A DNA stretch of 64,000 nucleotides, taken from the NCBI RefSeq assembly GCF_037023745.1, contig NZ_CP146101.1, positions 186,001 to 250,000 on the forward strand, given 5' to 3'. Below are positions 27,935 through 36,580 of the stretch, piece by piece (positions within the stretch are counted from its first letter, which is position 1; every line of letters begins with the position of its first letter). The stretch comes from Streptomyces sp. SCSIO 30461. GTDB lineage: Bacteria > Actinomycetota > Actinomycetes > Streptomycetales > Streptomycetaceae. The notes under the pieces are model-generated. The model was given only the letters and a program-made list of their open reading frames with translations, was not told where the DNA came from and ran no database searches. Both the position numbers and the translations under genes were made by a program.

Positions 27935-28032
27935 GACGCCACGGTAGCGACGCCCATCGCGACGCCGTCGTGGCTTCCCGAATCTGCTTCGTCGGTATAC
28001 CCGTGGTGTCCGTGGCAGTGGAAAGGCCGCGT

Positions 28033-28290
28033 ATGGTCGAGGCCATGCGTCTGAGCACGGTGATCCTTCCCATCCACCGGTGGGCCGAAGGACAGAAGAT
28101 CTGGCGGCGGGCCGAAGAACTCGGGTTCCATACCGCGTACACGTACGACCACCTCTCCTGGCGGACCTTCCGGGATGGGCCGTGGTTCGGTTCCGTGCCC
28201 ACCCTTACGGCCGCCGCGATGGCAACGCAGAGTATCCGCTTGGGCACCCTTGTGACCTCAGTCAAGCCTCGTTCACCTATCGCAGGCTGA
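28033..28290 (+). pseudogene. second 5' fragment of an LLM-class oxidoreductase gene, split at attL2
   Basis: N-terminal fragment MRLSTVILPIHRWAEGQ (ATG at 28045, upstream in-frame ATG at 28033) with TYDHLSWRTFRDGPWFGSVPT and IRLGTLVTS, cut at the crossover 28257-28259. It then reads element sequence to a stop. Unlike the 22975 fragment it keeps its start codon and conserved residues, so it was broken more recently or under longer selection. Its codons are less GC-biased than the core. No matching second 3' half exists in the window; only one 3' half is found, at 52855. Confidence 0.85.
28254..28281. repeat. attL2: left junction of the main element
   Basis: Identical over 28 bases to attL1 at 23187-23214, with the crossover CTC at 28257-28259. 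Beyond it the similarity continues imperfectly to CTGACCTGTG at 28287-28296, then ends. Confidence 0.82.
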
Positions 28291-28305
28291 CCTGTGATTT
28301 TGGCG

Positions 28306-30675
28306 TTATCTGCTGGAGTGGTCACCGCCCGAGACGCTGATAACGCTGCCTTCCGTTCCGCTTCCAGCAGCCATCCGCTGTCCGGGTAGCTCCAGCGTCG
28401 AGCCAAGTACCGCCTCGGGGAACGGAACCACACGCGCCCGAGACAAGCTGATCACGGCGACCACCACGGTTGCCAGAACAGTGGCGGCGAGTGTCCCCCC
28501 AGGGGCTGTCGTCCATCCAGACGCCTGCAGACCGATGGGCCCGCCAGAGGTCAGAGCAGGCAGCGCGGCCAACAGTGCCGCACCGGCGGCCCACCGCCGC
28601 TTGACCCGATAGCCGGAGCACGCCGCAGCAGACATGGTCGCGAGCAGAATCGCGGCGAGGAGTGGCGCTCCAGGTGAGCGAACATGCCATGCCGGGTGCA
28701 GATCCGACAGGATCCGCAACCACAAGGCTCCGTAGAAGGCGAGCACGGCGCCGATCGCCAACGACAGGGAAGTGGTGGTTCGATACTCGGGTGGAACAAT
28801 CCTGACAGGCGGGTCGGCCTGGAGTTGCCCTCGCAGCTCCGCGTCGAGCAGGGCGACCATCTTCCGGTGGCTTCGCCGACCGCGCCAGGTGAACACAACG
28901 CTCAGCACCACCGTCATCAGCCCGAGGGGCAGCCACCCTGCGAGGACCGCCTCGACCAGGGTCGCTCCACGCGCCATGCGAGGTACCAGGACAGCGAATG
29001 CCGCCCACAGCATGAGGACTGCTTGAAAACAGCGACGCCGGTCATGCTGCTTGCGCAGGGCCCGCTCGTAGCGGGCAACTGTTTCCATCCACCTGCGTCC
29101 TCCAAGACGCCAGCGAGTTGAAGATTCGACGTCCATGAGCAGCCCGGCTGCCAGGCGGCGAGTGAGCAGTCCCTCGCCGTCGAAGTACGTCGTGTGGTCG
29201 CGCAGTGGGTGTCCCAGGACCGGTGTGGCCTCCTGTTCCACTCCCGCAGGGAGCGTGGGCAGCAGCATCCTGCCCACCATGTCGTGCTGGCTGCTGTACT
29301 CATGCCACTTCAGAGGCTTCGCCCCGTTGGGCGTCGGGAGGACGAACGGCGCCTTCGCGTCGGGCGCGATACGGAACTTGATGATCAACCCGCACGCGAC
29401 GGTCAATGCCCCGCTTACGGCGATCGCTGTCCACCTGTCCCAGGTCATGTCGCCCACGAGGAGAATGCCCGACTGAATCCTCTCCAACGACTCGGCCACG
29501 CCTTGCATCATGGTCGTACCGAACTCGGGGGACTGCGCGGCCAGTGGAAGGGCCAGCGATGACGTGGTCGCCGTCAGTTGCATCAACATGCCTGCTGCTA
29601 CTGCGGAGTTGCTCGGCTCGAATAGCGGTGAGGTTCCCCAGGCCAAACAGATGGAAGCGAGAGGCAACACCCATGCCACGGCTGCGACAAATGGCCGCCT
29701 GGCCTGCTGAAGGATCCAGATGGGCTTGAGCCCTGATCCAACCCCCACCAGCCGAATTACCTTCCGCTGATTACGGCCTCCGTGGCGAGCCATGAGCTGG
29801 TGGGCCAGGAAGCCCCCTTGAGAGTGAGCGACGATCACGACCTTGTCGCAGCGCTCTCGCATCCAGCGCAGTCGATCTTCCAGATAGTCGAGCAGTTTCT
29901 CGCGCTCCTGGTCCCGGACGGCTGCCGTGATCACGTGATCGGCAACGTTCAGGCGAGTGCTCAGCAGGACTACGAGTACGCCGGCGGCACCGCAGGCAAC
30001 CCAGGGGTGCTCCGAGAGTAGCGCCATGAATGCGGCCAAGAGCATGAGCGAAGTGAGAAACCGCCAACCCATGCGCCCCATGTCCGGACTGGTGAGAAAG
30101 CCTATGGGCCACAGCCCATTGCGGATGGAACGAAAAAAGGTGCTCTTGGAGGAGGTCTCGGTCGGCACCCAGAAAGAGCGGTCACGGCGATCTGGCCCGA
30201 CCAGGAGAAGCACCGCAGGCAGACTTCGCACGAGGTAGGTCAGGGTCAGCAGCCAGCGGAGGTACCAGGGGGGTCGACGGAAGCGGTCCGACCACACGGC
30301 CTCCGCGATGAGCACCGTTGCCGCTCGGTGCCCGGGGATGGTAAAGCTGACGGTCGCGTGAGCAGGAGACCCGAGCGGCCACTCGGCAGAGCTCTCTCGG
30401 CACTCCGCCGTGTCCGTCCAGGTGACCGACGACGCGCCATGAGCTTTGGCGAGTGGGGCCACGATGGTCTTGCCCATGTGGCGCAGGACCGAGCGTTCGG
30501 AGTCGACGCCCCGATGTTGGTTGCCGACTCCGTGCACAACGAGATAGCCGACGCGTGGCTTGCTGGTGCCCTGCCTGCGGACCTTTTGCTGCGTGGGGTT
30601 ATCTTCCACAGACACCCCCTTGCGACGAGCTTTGCCCACCTCAGTCTGACCGCGCCGCCGTCGTGACTGCTTCAT
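28306..30675 (-). CDS. polytopic membrane protein with alpha/beta-hydrolase (lipase-like) domain
   Basis: Protein of about 789 residues. A basic N terminus precedes an alpha/beta-hydrolase fold interrupted by membrane helices. GYLVVHGVGNQ (residues about 42-53) is the oxyanion strand of VHGxG-type hydrolases. AEAVWSDRFRRPPW is a conserved acidic-Trp element, and VVIVAHSQGGFLAHQLM carries the GxSxG-like nucleophile Ser285. I see roughly eight to ten hydrophobic helices, between the hydrolase motifs and throughout the C-terminal half. The ATG at 30675 has AAGGAG four bases upstream. The substrate is unknown; a membrane lipid is possible. It follows the kinase gene on the same strand after 250 bases, and ends 16 bases after the left junction's LLM fragment. 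Confidence 0.75.
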   Translation of the reverse strand: MKQSRRRRGQTEVGKARRKGVSVEDNPTQQKVRRQGTSKPRVGYLVVHGVGNQHRGVDSERSVLRHMGKTIVAPLAKAHGASSVTWTDTAECRESSAEWPLGSPAHATVSFTIPGHRAATVLIAEAVWSDRFRRPPWYLRWLLTLTYLVRSLPAVLLLVGPDRRDRSFWVPTETSSKSTFFRSIRNGLWPIGFLTSPDMGRMGWRFLTSLMLLAAFMALLSEHPWVACGAAGVLVVLLSTRLNVADHVITAAVRDQEREKLLDYLEDRLRWMRERCDKVVIVAHSQGGFLAHQLMARHGGRNQRKVIRLVGVGSGLKPIWILQQARRPFVAAVAWVLPLASICLAWGTSPLFEPSNSAVAAGMLMQLTATTSSLALPLAAQSPEFGTTMMQGVAESLERIQSGILLVGDMTWDRWTAIAVSGALTVACGLIIKFRIAPDAKAPFVLPTPNGAKPLKWHEYSSQHDMVGRMLLPTLPAGVEQEATPVLGHPLRDHTTYFDGEGLLTRRLAAGLLMDVESSTRWRLGGRRWMETVARYERALRKQHDRRRCFQAVLMLWAAFAVLVPRMARGATLVEAVLAGWLPLGLMTVVLSVVFTWRGRRSHRKMVALLDAELRGQLQADPPVRIVPPEYRTTTSLSLAIGAVLAFYGALWLRILSDLHPAWHVRSPGAPLLAAILLATMSAAACSGYRVKRRWAAGAALLAALPALTSGGPIGLQASGWTTAPGGTLAATVLATVVVAVISLSRARVVPFPEAVLGSTLELPGQRMAAGSGTEGSVISVSGGDHSSR

Positions 30676-30925
30676 CGCGCTCCTTGTCGATCGTGCCGAG
30701 CCAGGAGCGATCATTCAGCATCACGGACACCTGCTGCATCCGTACGGATACTCAAAGCAACTCAGAGTGCTGGTGTGCCGGGCAGCGTCAGCCGAGCCGG
30801 GCTGCGGCCTCGTCGGCGATCTTCTCGAAGACCGATCAGGTCCGCAGAGAAATCCGAGTCGGGGATCGGCCTAATCCGCCAGGAACGGTAACTCCGAGCT
30901 GTGCACGCCCTCAGGCACGAGCCGG

Positions 30926-32092
30926 TTACTCCGCCGATCTGGCGATCCACCGGGCCACACCTTCGAAGGCATTGAGCGCCCGCGCGTCATGTGGCCCAAA
31001 GAGGTCCTGACAGTCACGGCCGAGGCGGTTGTACAGGGCTGCGGCCCCTCGTGCGTCGCCAGACTGGCCAGTGAGTTCGGCATGCTCTATGCGCGTATCG
31101 ATCACTGCATGGCCATACGGCCCGAACCGGAGTTCCAGTTCGAAGATGCGGCGATCCAATTCCCGAATACGCTCCGAATGGCCAGCATTGCTGTCCACGG
31201 CGTCAAGCGCCTGCCCCCGCCCCATCGCAACGGCTACCTCCTCAGCGCCCAAGGAGTGCTGGATATCGCTCATCACCACGGCAACCGCTTCCGCGCTTCG
31301 CGGGCGCTCTCCTGGATCCTTGGCCAGGAGGATTCGGACGATGAGGTCGAGTTGATCGGGCACGCCTGGGCGGTGGGCGCTGGGTGGTGCCGGCGAGTTG
31401 TCTTGGTGCATTCTGCCCACGGTCATGGGGTCGTCCTGCGGGCTGCCGAAGGGCGGGCGCCCCGTCAGCATCTCGTACAGGACGCAGCCCACGGAGTACA
31501 GGTCACTGCGCACACTGCCCGGACTACCGGCCCACCTCTCGGGCGCTTTGTACAGCGCGGTTCCCACACCAGTGTGGGACTGGGTGACATCGGCGAAGGA
31601 CGCGAGCCCGAAGTCCACGATCTTCACCTCGCCCGCGTTCGTGATCATGATGTTGTCGGGCTTGATGTCATGGTGGAGCACCTTGCGTGAGTGCGCGGCG
31701 TCCAGGCCCTCGCAGATCTCCCATGTCCACCTCACGGTTCGCTCGAGCGTGAGAGTAGGCCCTTCCTTCAAATGGCCGGCGAGCGATCTGCCCTGGATGT
31801 ACTCCATGACGATGTAGAGCTCACCCTCGTGTTCGCCCGTGTCGTAGATCTGCGCGACGTGGGTATGGCTGACCCGTGCCATGGCAACGCCCTCCCGCCC
31901 AAACCTTTTCACCGTCCAATCGGTGAACTCCGTGGCGGCTCCCTGCTGTCGGAGACGTCGTCGTGCGAGGAACTTCAGGGCCACGGTGCGGCCGAGCTTC
32001 GTGTCCTCGGCTGGCCAGACGTCACCCATGGCACCGCTGACCGCGCGGTCCTTCACCTTGAAACGGCCGCCGATCAGCTTGGAGGTGTCCAT
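30926..32092 (-). CDS. eukaryotic-like Ser/Thr protein kinase
   Basis: Soluble kinase of 388 residues. The Gly-rich loop is AVSGAMGDVW, the ATP lysine is K40 in TVALKFL, the catalytic loop is HHDIKPDN (D142; HHD instead of HRD), the metal loop IVDFGLASF (D160) and the activation segment ends YKAPERW. After the kinase domain (to about residue 275) come about 110 residues of helical, TPR-like sequence (RIEHAELTGQSGDARGAAALYNRLGRDC) and no TM helix or PASTA repeats. I start at the ATG at 32092, in front of MDTSKLIGGRFKV. The upstream coiled-coil gene ends 45 bases away, so the two are probably co-transcribed. Confidence 0.88.
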   Translation of the reverse strand: MDTSKLIGGRFKVKDRAVSGAMGDVWPAEDTKLGRTVALKFLARRRLRQQGAATEFTDWTVKRFGREGVAMARVSHTHVAQIYDTGEHEGELYIVMEYIQGRSLAGHLKEGPTLTLERTVRWTWEICEGLDAAHSRKVLHHDIKPDNIMITNAGEVKIVDFGLASFADVTQSHTGVGTALYKAPERWAGSPGSVRSDLYSVGCVLYEMLTGRPPFGSPQDDPMTVGRMHQDNSPAPPSAHRPGVPDQLDLIVRILLAKDPGERPRSAEAVAVVMSDIQHSLGAEEVAVAMGRGQALDAVDSNAGHSERIRELDRRIFELELRFGPYGHAVIDTRIEHAELTGQSGDARGAAALYNRLGRDCQDLFGPHDARALNAFEGVARWIARSAE

Positions 32093-32136
32093 CTGGTTCC
32101 GTTTCCGCTCCCTGGCAGGATCCCGACGTAAGGCGA

Positions 32137-33984
32137 TCAGTCCCGCTTCTGACTCTCTCCCCAACGAGTGAGGAGATCCAACTGCTCCACGGCCTCGTGC
32201 CAATCCTCGAGAAGGTTCTCGCACTGGCGGAGCGCCTTGTCCATTGTTGCGACAGCCTCGTGTCGCAATCGGTCTCCCTGATCACGTACGCGCCTCCTGC
32301 GGAGCGGGACGCTTCCAAACTCCCACCCCGCCCCCGTGAACAGGCCGATCGTGAGCAGCGCGAAGATCCATCGCGCCGCGCCGTCGACGAACGGCACCAC
32401 CAGCGCCAAGGTGAAGGTGCCGATCACCAAGGCGGCGATCACACGTGGCCATCTGCGTACTACAGCGTCCGACCGGACCTGAGTCTGTCGCTCGATGTGC
32501 GTGGCGAGTTCATCGATAAGCCGGCCCGGCTGCACCATCAGCTGCGGGTCCGTCGGGACGGAGCAGTCCCAGCCTGCGACGCTCAACGTGATGTGACGCG
32601 GAAGGCGATCTCGGGAGGCGGTGACGAGGCGCTGTGCAGCCTCCTCCAAATCCGGCCAGATGGCCCGCAGGGCCATGCGGCGAGCCGGTTGGCCGAGCCG
32701 CACTTCGTCTGGATCGAAGACAGCCTGATCGAGGAGTGTCATGAGTGCGACCGGGGCTGCGTCGGGGGTCAATGGCGACTCGTGCGCCCGGTCGGCTGCC
32801 ACAAGGTCGCCGCCGTGTTCGATGACGCGCTCGAGTCGTCGCATCTTCTCGCGCATGTCTGCTTCATCCGGCTCGAGTTGGTCGATGAGCCGTTCAAGGG
32901 CGCTCTCCACATGGCCGCCACTGCCGACCGGCGTGTCGACCTCGTCGGCCCCGTCGAACCCATCCGGAAACATGTACTCGAGGTGGGTCAAGGTCCTGTC
33001 GGGCACGGTCGACAGTTCCCAACCGCCCCGGAGTACCTCCCACTGGTCTCCGCATGTCTTGCGCAGAGCTGCGTACCGATTCTCAGTAAGGCGACCGCGG
33101 AGGGCCAGCAGCCGGGACTCCAGGGGGGAGCCACCACCCCTGCTGGGCGATGCATGCTTGGTGCTTGAGAGGGGTGAGCCGCCTCGGTTCCATCGCGCCA
33201 TGGCCTGCTGGGTGTACCCAAGCGCTTTCTCGCCCAGTTCCTTGCCGGCGATCGCGTCCAGAACGACCAAGAAGTCCTGGCCCAGTTCATCGGGGTCGAG
33301 CGACTGGAGGTAGAGGTCCATCCATGCAGCGGCTTCGGTCTCGTCTCCGAGGCGAGAACACGTCAACGAGAAGAAGAGATTGGCCTTTGCGGCGTCCAAG
33401 GCGCAGGCGTGCGCCCGGGCTCGCTCACCCTGCTCTTCCTCATTGCGGAACTTGGCTGCGACCGCCATGGTGGCAGGCGCAAGCCAGTACGTCGGTTCGA
33501 GTAGCAGTCGCTCTTCGGAGCATGCCCGCACGGTGGCTGTGTTCACCACGTTTCTGTAGACGGCCTGCGCGGTGAGGGTGTGCACAAGGCCGCGGGCCAG
33601 GGCACGGGTCTGCTTACGTTGTGCGAAGTTTGCGTGCCACTCAGTAGTTAGACGAGACAGTTCCGCCTGGGCCTTGGAGACTTCCCGGTCGCGTCCGTAC
33701 TGTTCGATGAAGGTGTCGAGCGTCTGGCGTGTGTCGGTGACCGCGCTCTCCAGCCCTGCGATCTCCTGCCGCACATTGCTGACCTCACCGCTGAGCCTCA
33801 CGACGTCCGCTTCCACGTCGTGCAGCCCCTCCCTGAAGACGTCCAGCGTCTCCTCGTGACGCCCTTGCCTCTCCCTTATGCCTTCGATCCGTTCGCCGAT
33901 TCGCTGAAGTGCCGAGTCCAGATCAAGCTCGTCGTCCATGACATCCCCAGAGGTCATCACCACCTGCGGTGTGCGCCTGCTCAT
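32137..33984 (-). CDS. large coiled-coil protein with C-terminal membrane anchor
   Basis: Protein of about 615 residues that I cannot name. The N-terminal 110 residues are a coiled coil (ALQRIGERIEGIRERQGRHE and repeated heptads). A long helical, repeat-like middle follows (LEPTYWLAPATMAVAAKFRN and TCSRLGDETEAAAWMDLYL suggest TPR-like or immunity-linked hairpins). Near the C terminus are two adjacent TM helices (VIAALVIGTFTLALVVPFV and WIFALLTIGLFTGAGWEF) and a basic-helical tail. The ATG at 33984 has GGCGGAG upstream; ATG codons at 33957 and 33939 are alternatives. It precedes the kinase gene in the same unit and may be its membrane-linked sensor or substrate, by inference only. Confidence 0.75.
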   Translation of the reverse strand: MSRRTPQVVMTSGDVMDDELDLDSALQRIGERIEGIRERQGRHEETLDVFREGLHDVEADVVRLSGEVSNVRQEIAGLESAVTDTRQTLDTFIEQYGRDREVSKAQAELSRLTTEWHANFAQRKQTRALARGLVHTLTAQAVYRNVVNTATVRACSEERLLLEPTYWLAPATMAVAAKFRNEEEQGERARAHACALDAAKANLFFSLTCSRLGDETEAAAWMDLYLQSLDPDELGQDFLVVLDAIAGKELGEKALGYTQQAMARWNRGGSPLSSTKHASPSRGGGSPLESRLLALRGRLTENRYAALRKTCGDQWEVLRGGWELSTVPDRTLTHLEYMFPDGFDGADEVDTPVGSGGHVESALERLIDQLEPDEADMREKMRRLERVIEHGGDLVAADRAHESPLTPDAAPVALMTLLDQAVFDPDEVRLGQPARRMALRAIWPDLEEAAQRLVTASRDRLPRHITLSVAGWDCSVPTDPQLMVQPGRLIDELATHIERQTQVRSDAVVRRWPRVIAALVIGTFTLALVVPFVDGAARWIFALLTIGLFTGAGWEFGSVPLRRRRVRDQGDRLRHEAVATMDKALRQCENLLEDWHEAVEQLDLLTRWGESQKRD

Positions 33985-34116
33985 TGTCGACTCCGCCTGG
34001 ACAACCGTGGAGCAACTGGCTTGATTCAATCCGCAATTGAGCTGTTTCGGCCACTGTCAGTGTGGGGTGGCAGTATGGCGTGTCACGTGACCAGACCGAC
34101 CGAACGGGAGCGCACC

Positions 34117-34866
34117 GTGCGCGAGATCGTCTATCTGTCGGAAAGCAAACTGCGGCAATTCGTACCTGCGCCACGGCGTGTCCCGCGTACGGGTGCTCTC
34201 CGTGTGACCACGCCGTTGGGTGGCATCGACATGGACGCGCCCGCGGCAAACGCGGAGCAAGGGCAGCTACGGCACCTTCGCGATGTATCCAAGCACGTTG
34301 AGCTTATGTCGGATTGGTACGCGCAACCTGACCTGCGTCCTGGCCAGTGGGTGCAGTTCGAAGCACCACTTCGTTGCGTGACGCTCGGTGGCGCTCACCA
34401 AGATCTCGTACTGTTCGTGGACCCTACAGGCCGAGGGAGAACAGGCTCCGTAGCGGACGAGGACTGTCGTCTGCTCATGCATGGGTCGGTCCGTCATCTC
34501 AGAGGCTGGACCCCGATGTCAGTAGACGGTCCCGCGCTGGAAGTGGAGAACTCGGCCTCCAGCCTGGGGACCGCATTCGTCACCAGGGCCGGGCAGGTCG
34601 TGGAGGCGCTCACCAGGCACCGCGACCCGCTGCCACTGGAGCAGACTCCATCCCGGGAAGCGGTGCGCCTGCACCGCCAGGGCGTGCAGGAGCTACTGGA
34701 TGCGTTGGACGATGAGGACGACAGCATCGACACGTCGGCGATGATGACTGGGTACGCACGTGTCACAGGGCTCCTTTCGAGTGCCGGTGCCACCTCTCGG
34801 TGCGTCGTGGCGAGCCCCCTCGTCGTGGAGTACGCGGCAGCCGACTCTCTGAGGGATCCCGTGTGA
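34117..34866 (+). CDS. SAVMC3_10250-type protein of unknown function
   Basis: Protein of 249 residues starting at the GTG at 34117 (MREIVYLSESKLRQFVP), with GGGAG six bases upstream. I recognise it as resembling the NCBI family named SAVMC3_10250, whose function is unknown. It contains a compact mixed alpha/beta region (GQWVQFEAPLRCVTLGG, DLVLFVDPTGRG, CRLLMHGSVRHLRGW) and an acidic C-terminal helix (LLDALDDEDDSIDTSAMM). It is transcribed divergently from the coiled-coil/kinase/hydrolase genes with 132 bases between, sharing a promoter region, which suggests a functional link. Confidence 0.65.
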   Translation: MREIVYLSESKLRQFVPAPRRVPRTGALRVTTPLGGIDMDAPAANAEQGQLRHLRDVSKHVELMSDWYAQPDLRPGQWVQFEAPLRCVTLGGAHQDLVLFVDPTGRGRTGSVADEDCRLLMHGSVRHLRGWTPMSVDGPALEVENSASSLGTAFVTRAGQVVEALTRHRDPLPLEQTPSREAVRLHRQGVQELLDALDDEDDSIDTSAMMTGYARVTGLLSSAGATSRCVVASPLVVEYAAADSLRDPV

Positions 34867-34948
34867 TTGAACGGCGACTTTGCGTGCCAGGAAGCTGAAC
34901 CAGGATGTCAGCGAAGCTGCTGGGCCTTTCCTCCTGGCAGCGCAGTCA

Positions 34949-35851
34949 TTAGCCGAGTTGCTTGAGACCTTCGGTGACGATCCGCTCGAAGACCGCGTGG
35001 TCAGCAGCGAAGTCGGAGCCCGCGATCGGCCAGTGGATCACGATCTCCGTGAAGCCGAGCTCCTGGTGGCGGCCGGCGAAGTCGACGAAGGCGTCCACAG
35101 ACTCCAGCGGTCGGCCCCGGTCCGGGGTGAAGCCGGTCAGCAGGATCTTGTCCAGCTCGGCCACATCCCGCCCGGACTCGGCGCACGCCTTGCCGAGCTT
35201 CTCGACCTGGGCGCGCAGGGCCGCCACCGACTGCTCCGGGGTCCCCTCCTCGTACAACTTCGGGTCGCCCGTCGTCACCCACGCCTGCCCGTACCGGGCG
35301 GCCAGCCGCAGCCCGCGCGGCCCGGTCGCCGCCACGGCGAACGGCAGTCGCGGGCACTGGACACAGCCTGGGATGTTCCGCGCCTCCTCCGCCGTGTAGA
35401 AGTCGCCCTTCTGCGAGACCGCGCCCTCGGTGAGCAGACGGTCGAGCAGCGGCACGAACTCGCCGAACCGGTCCGCCCGCTCCTTCGGCGTCCACGCCTC
35501 CTGGCCGAGCGCGGTGGCGTCGAAACCGTTGCCGCCCGCGCCGATGCCGAGGGTGACCCGCCCGCCGGAGATGTCGTCGAGCGAGATCAGCTCCTTGGCG
35601 AGCGTCACTGGATGCCTGAAATTAGGCGACGTGACGAGGGTTCCCAGGCGTAGGCGGTCCGTGGCCGTGGCGGCGGCGGTAAGGGTGGGCAGGGCGCCGA
35701 ACCAGGGGCCGTCGCAGAAGGTCCGCCAGGAGAGGTGGTCGTAGGTGTACCCGGCGTGGAAGCCGAGTTCCTCAGCGTGCTGCCACTTCGCACGGCCTCC
35801 CTCGTGCCAGCGGTCGACGGGAAGGATCACGGTGCTCAGGCGCAGGCTCAT
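34949..35851 (-). CDS. LLM class F420-type oxidoreductase, intact element-borne copy with altered attB
   Basis: Full-length luciferase-like oxidoreductase of 300 residues. Conserved segments include MSLRLSTVILPVDRW, TYDHLSWRTFCDGPWFGALPT, LGIGAGGNGFDATALGQEAWTPKERADRF and AVAATGPRGLRLAARYGQAW. It aligns end to end with the two fragments at 22975/28033 and 52855 and would replace the broken gene. The region of codons for TSPNFRHP (35609-35632) differs from the disrupted gene at six of eight codons, all synonymous (ACC to ACG, CCC to CCT, AAC to AAT, CGG to AGG, CAC to CAT, CCC to CCA), and the crossover CTC becomes GTC. Substrate unknown; F420 use is inferred from the family. Confidence 0.92.
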   Translation of the reverse strand: MSLRLSTVILPVDRWHEGGRAKWQHAEELGFHAGYTYDHLSWRTFCDGPWFGALPTLTAAATATDRLRLGTLVTSPNFRHPVTLAKELISLDDISGGRVTLGIGAGGNGFDATALGQEAWTPKERADRFGEFVPLLDRLLTEGAVSQKGDFYTAEEARNIPGCVQCPRLPFAVAATGPRGLRLAARYGQAWVTTGDPKLYEEGTPEQSVAALRAQVEKLGKACAESGRDVAELDKILLTGFTPDRGRPLESVDAFVDFAGRHQELGFTEIVIHWPIAGSDFAADHAVFERIVTEGLKQLG

Positions 35852-36005
35852 GCCACCGAGCCTACGTCGGACCCTGGGGTGTTCCCGTGCGACTCCGGAA
35901 CGTGACGTCCTCACGCTGCGGCGATCCGGTCTGGTGCGAGGTGGGTGGTACCCGACGGAGCCGTCTCAGTGTGGCGACCAGGCCCGCCGATCGCCTGGTG
36001 CCGAC

Positions 36006-36485
36006 TCATTGCGCGGCGGTGACCGACCACCCATGGCGTGAGAAGGACGGGCCTCCGTCCCGGTACGCTGCCAGGGCCTGCGTGGGGGTCGGGAACGCGG
36101 GGGTGGGCAGAAGGCTCGCGGTGACCCACTCGGCCGTCAGGTGCTTGTCCGGCTCGGTGTTGGTCAGCTCACCGGTCCACGTGTCGGTGGCGAAGACGAA
36201 CAGGACGAACTGCCCGGCCTGGTCCGAGCCCTGTTCGACGTGGATGACGTGGACGAGAACGAGATCCGCCGGGTCGACGAGCAGGCCGGTCTCCTCCTGG
36301 AGTTCGCGGGCAGCGGCCTCGTCGACGGCTTCGCCGGGTTCAGCTTTGCCACCGGGGAGGGTCCAGGCCGGCTGCGGGGACCAGTTACGGGCGGTGTAGA
36401 GAACGGCGGCGATCGTGTCGGCGTGCTTGTCATGGACGATCACACAGACTGCGTTGCGGCTGTTCATCACGCTTGTGTTGATCAC
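36006..36485 (-). CDS. NUDIX hydrolase
   Basis: NUDIX protein of 159 residues. The complete Nudix box is visible: GGKAEPGEAVDEAAARELQEETGL, following the GX5EX7REUXEEXGU pattern. These enzymes hydrolyse nucleoside diphosphates linked to another group. The start is the GTG at 36485 with AGGAG seven bases before. The next gene in the same direction, the FkbM methyltransferase, ends 95 bases upstream. In this setting it could act on nucleotide-sugars or oxidised nucleotides; the substrate is not determined. Confidence 0.9.
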   Translation of the reverse strand: MINTSVMNSRNAVCVIVHDKHADTIAAVLYTARNWSPQPAWTLPGGKAEPGEAVDEAAARELQEETGLLVDPADLVLVHVIHVEQGSDQAGQFVLFVFATDTWTGELTNTEPDKHLTAEWVTASLLPTPAFPTPTQALAAYRDGGPSFSRHGWSVTAAQ

Positions 36486-36580
36486 GTGCCCACTCCTCGT
36501 CGACGTGCCGGAAGGTGTCGGTGGTCCTGGCGGGCGGCTCGGACCGGCCGGGCCGCTCGAAACGTGGGGGTAGGTGCTGC

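Larger units (their letters stand above)
23191..28032. mobile_element. remnant of an earlier integrated element
   Basis: Everything between the first left junction and the second LLM fragment. It holds two IS110-family copies, a toxin-antitoxin pair and frameshifted debris, but no integrase, relaxase or right junction. I infer that it is what remains of an older element whose other genes were lost when a second, related element integrated, or by recombination between repeated LLM segments. Its right limit is approximate: it ends wherever the promoter of the 28033 LLM fragment begins. Confidence 0.55.

Noticed and set aside
28033..28290. Left LLM fragments as small independent proteins
   Set aside because: They stop right after the att crossover in foreign sequence, and their homology ends exactly where the intact homologue continues.
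34081..34090. TGTCACGTGA near 34081 as another parS site
   Set aside because: It matches only the CACGTG core, not the full 14-base GTTTCACGTGAAAC.
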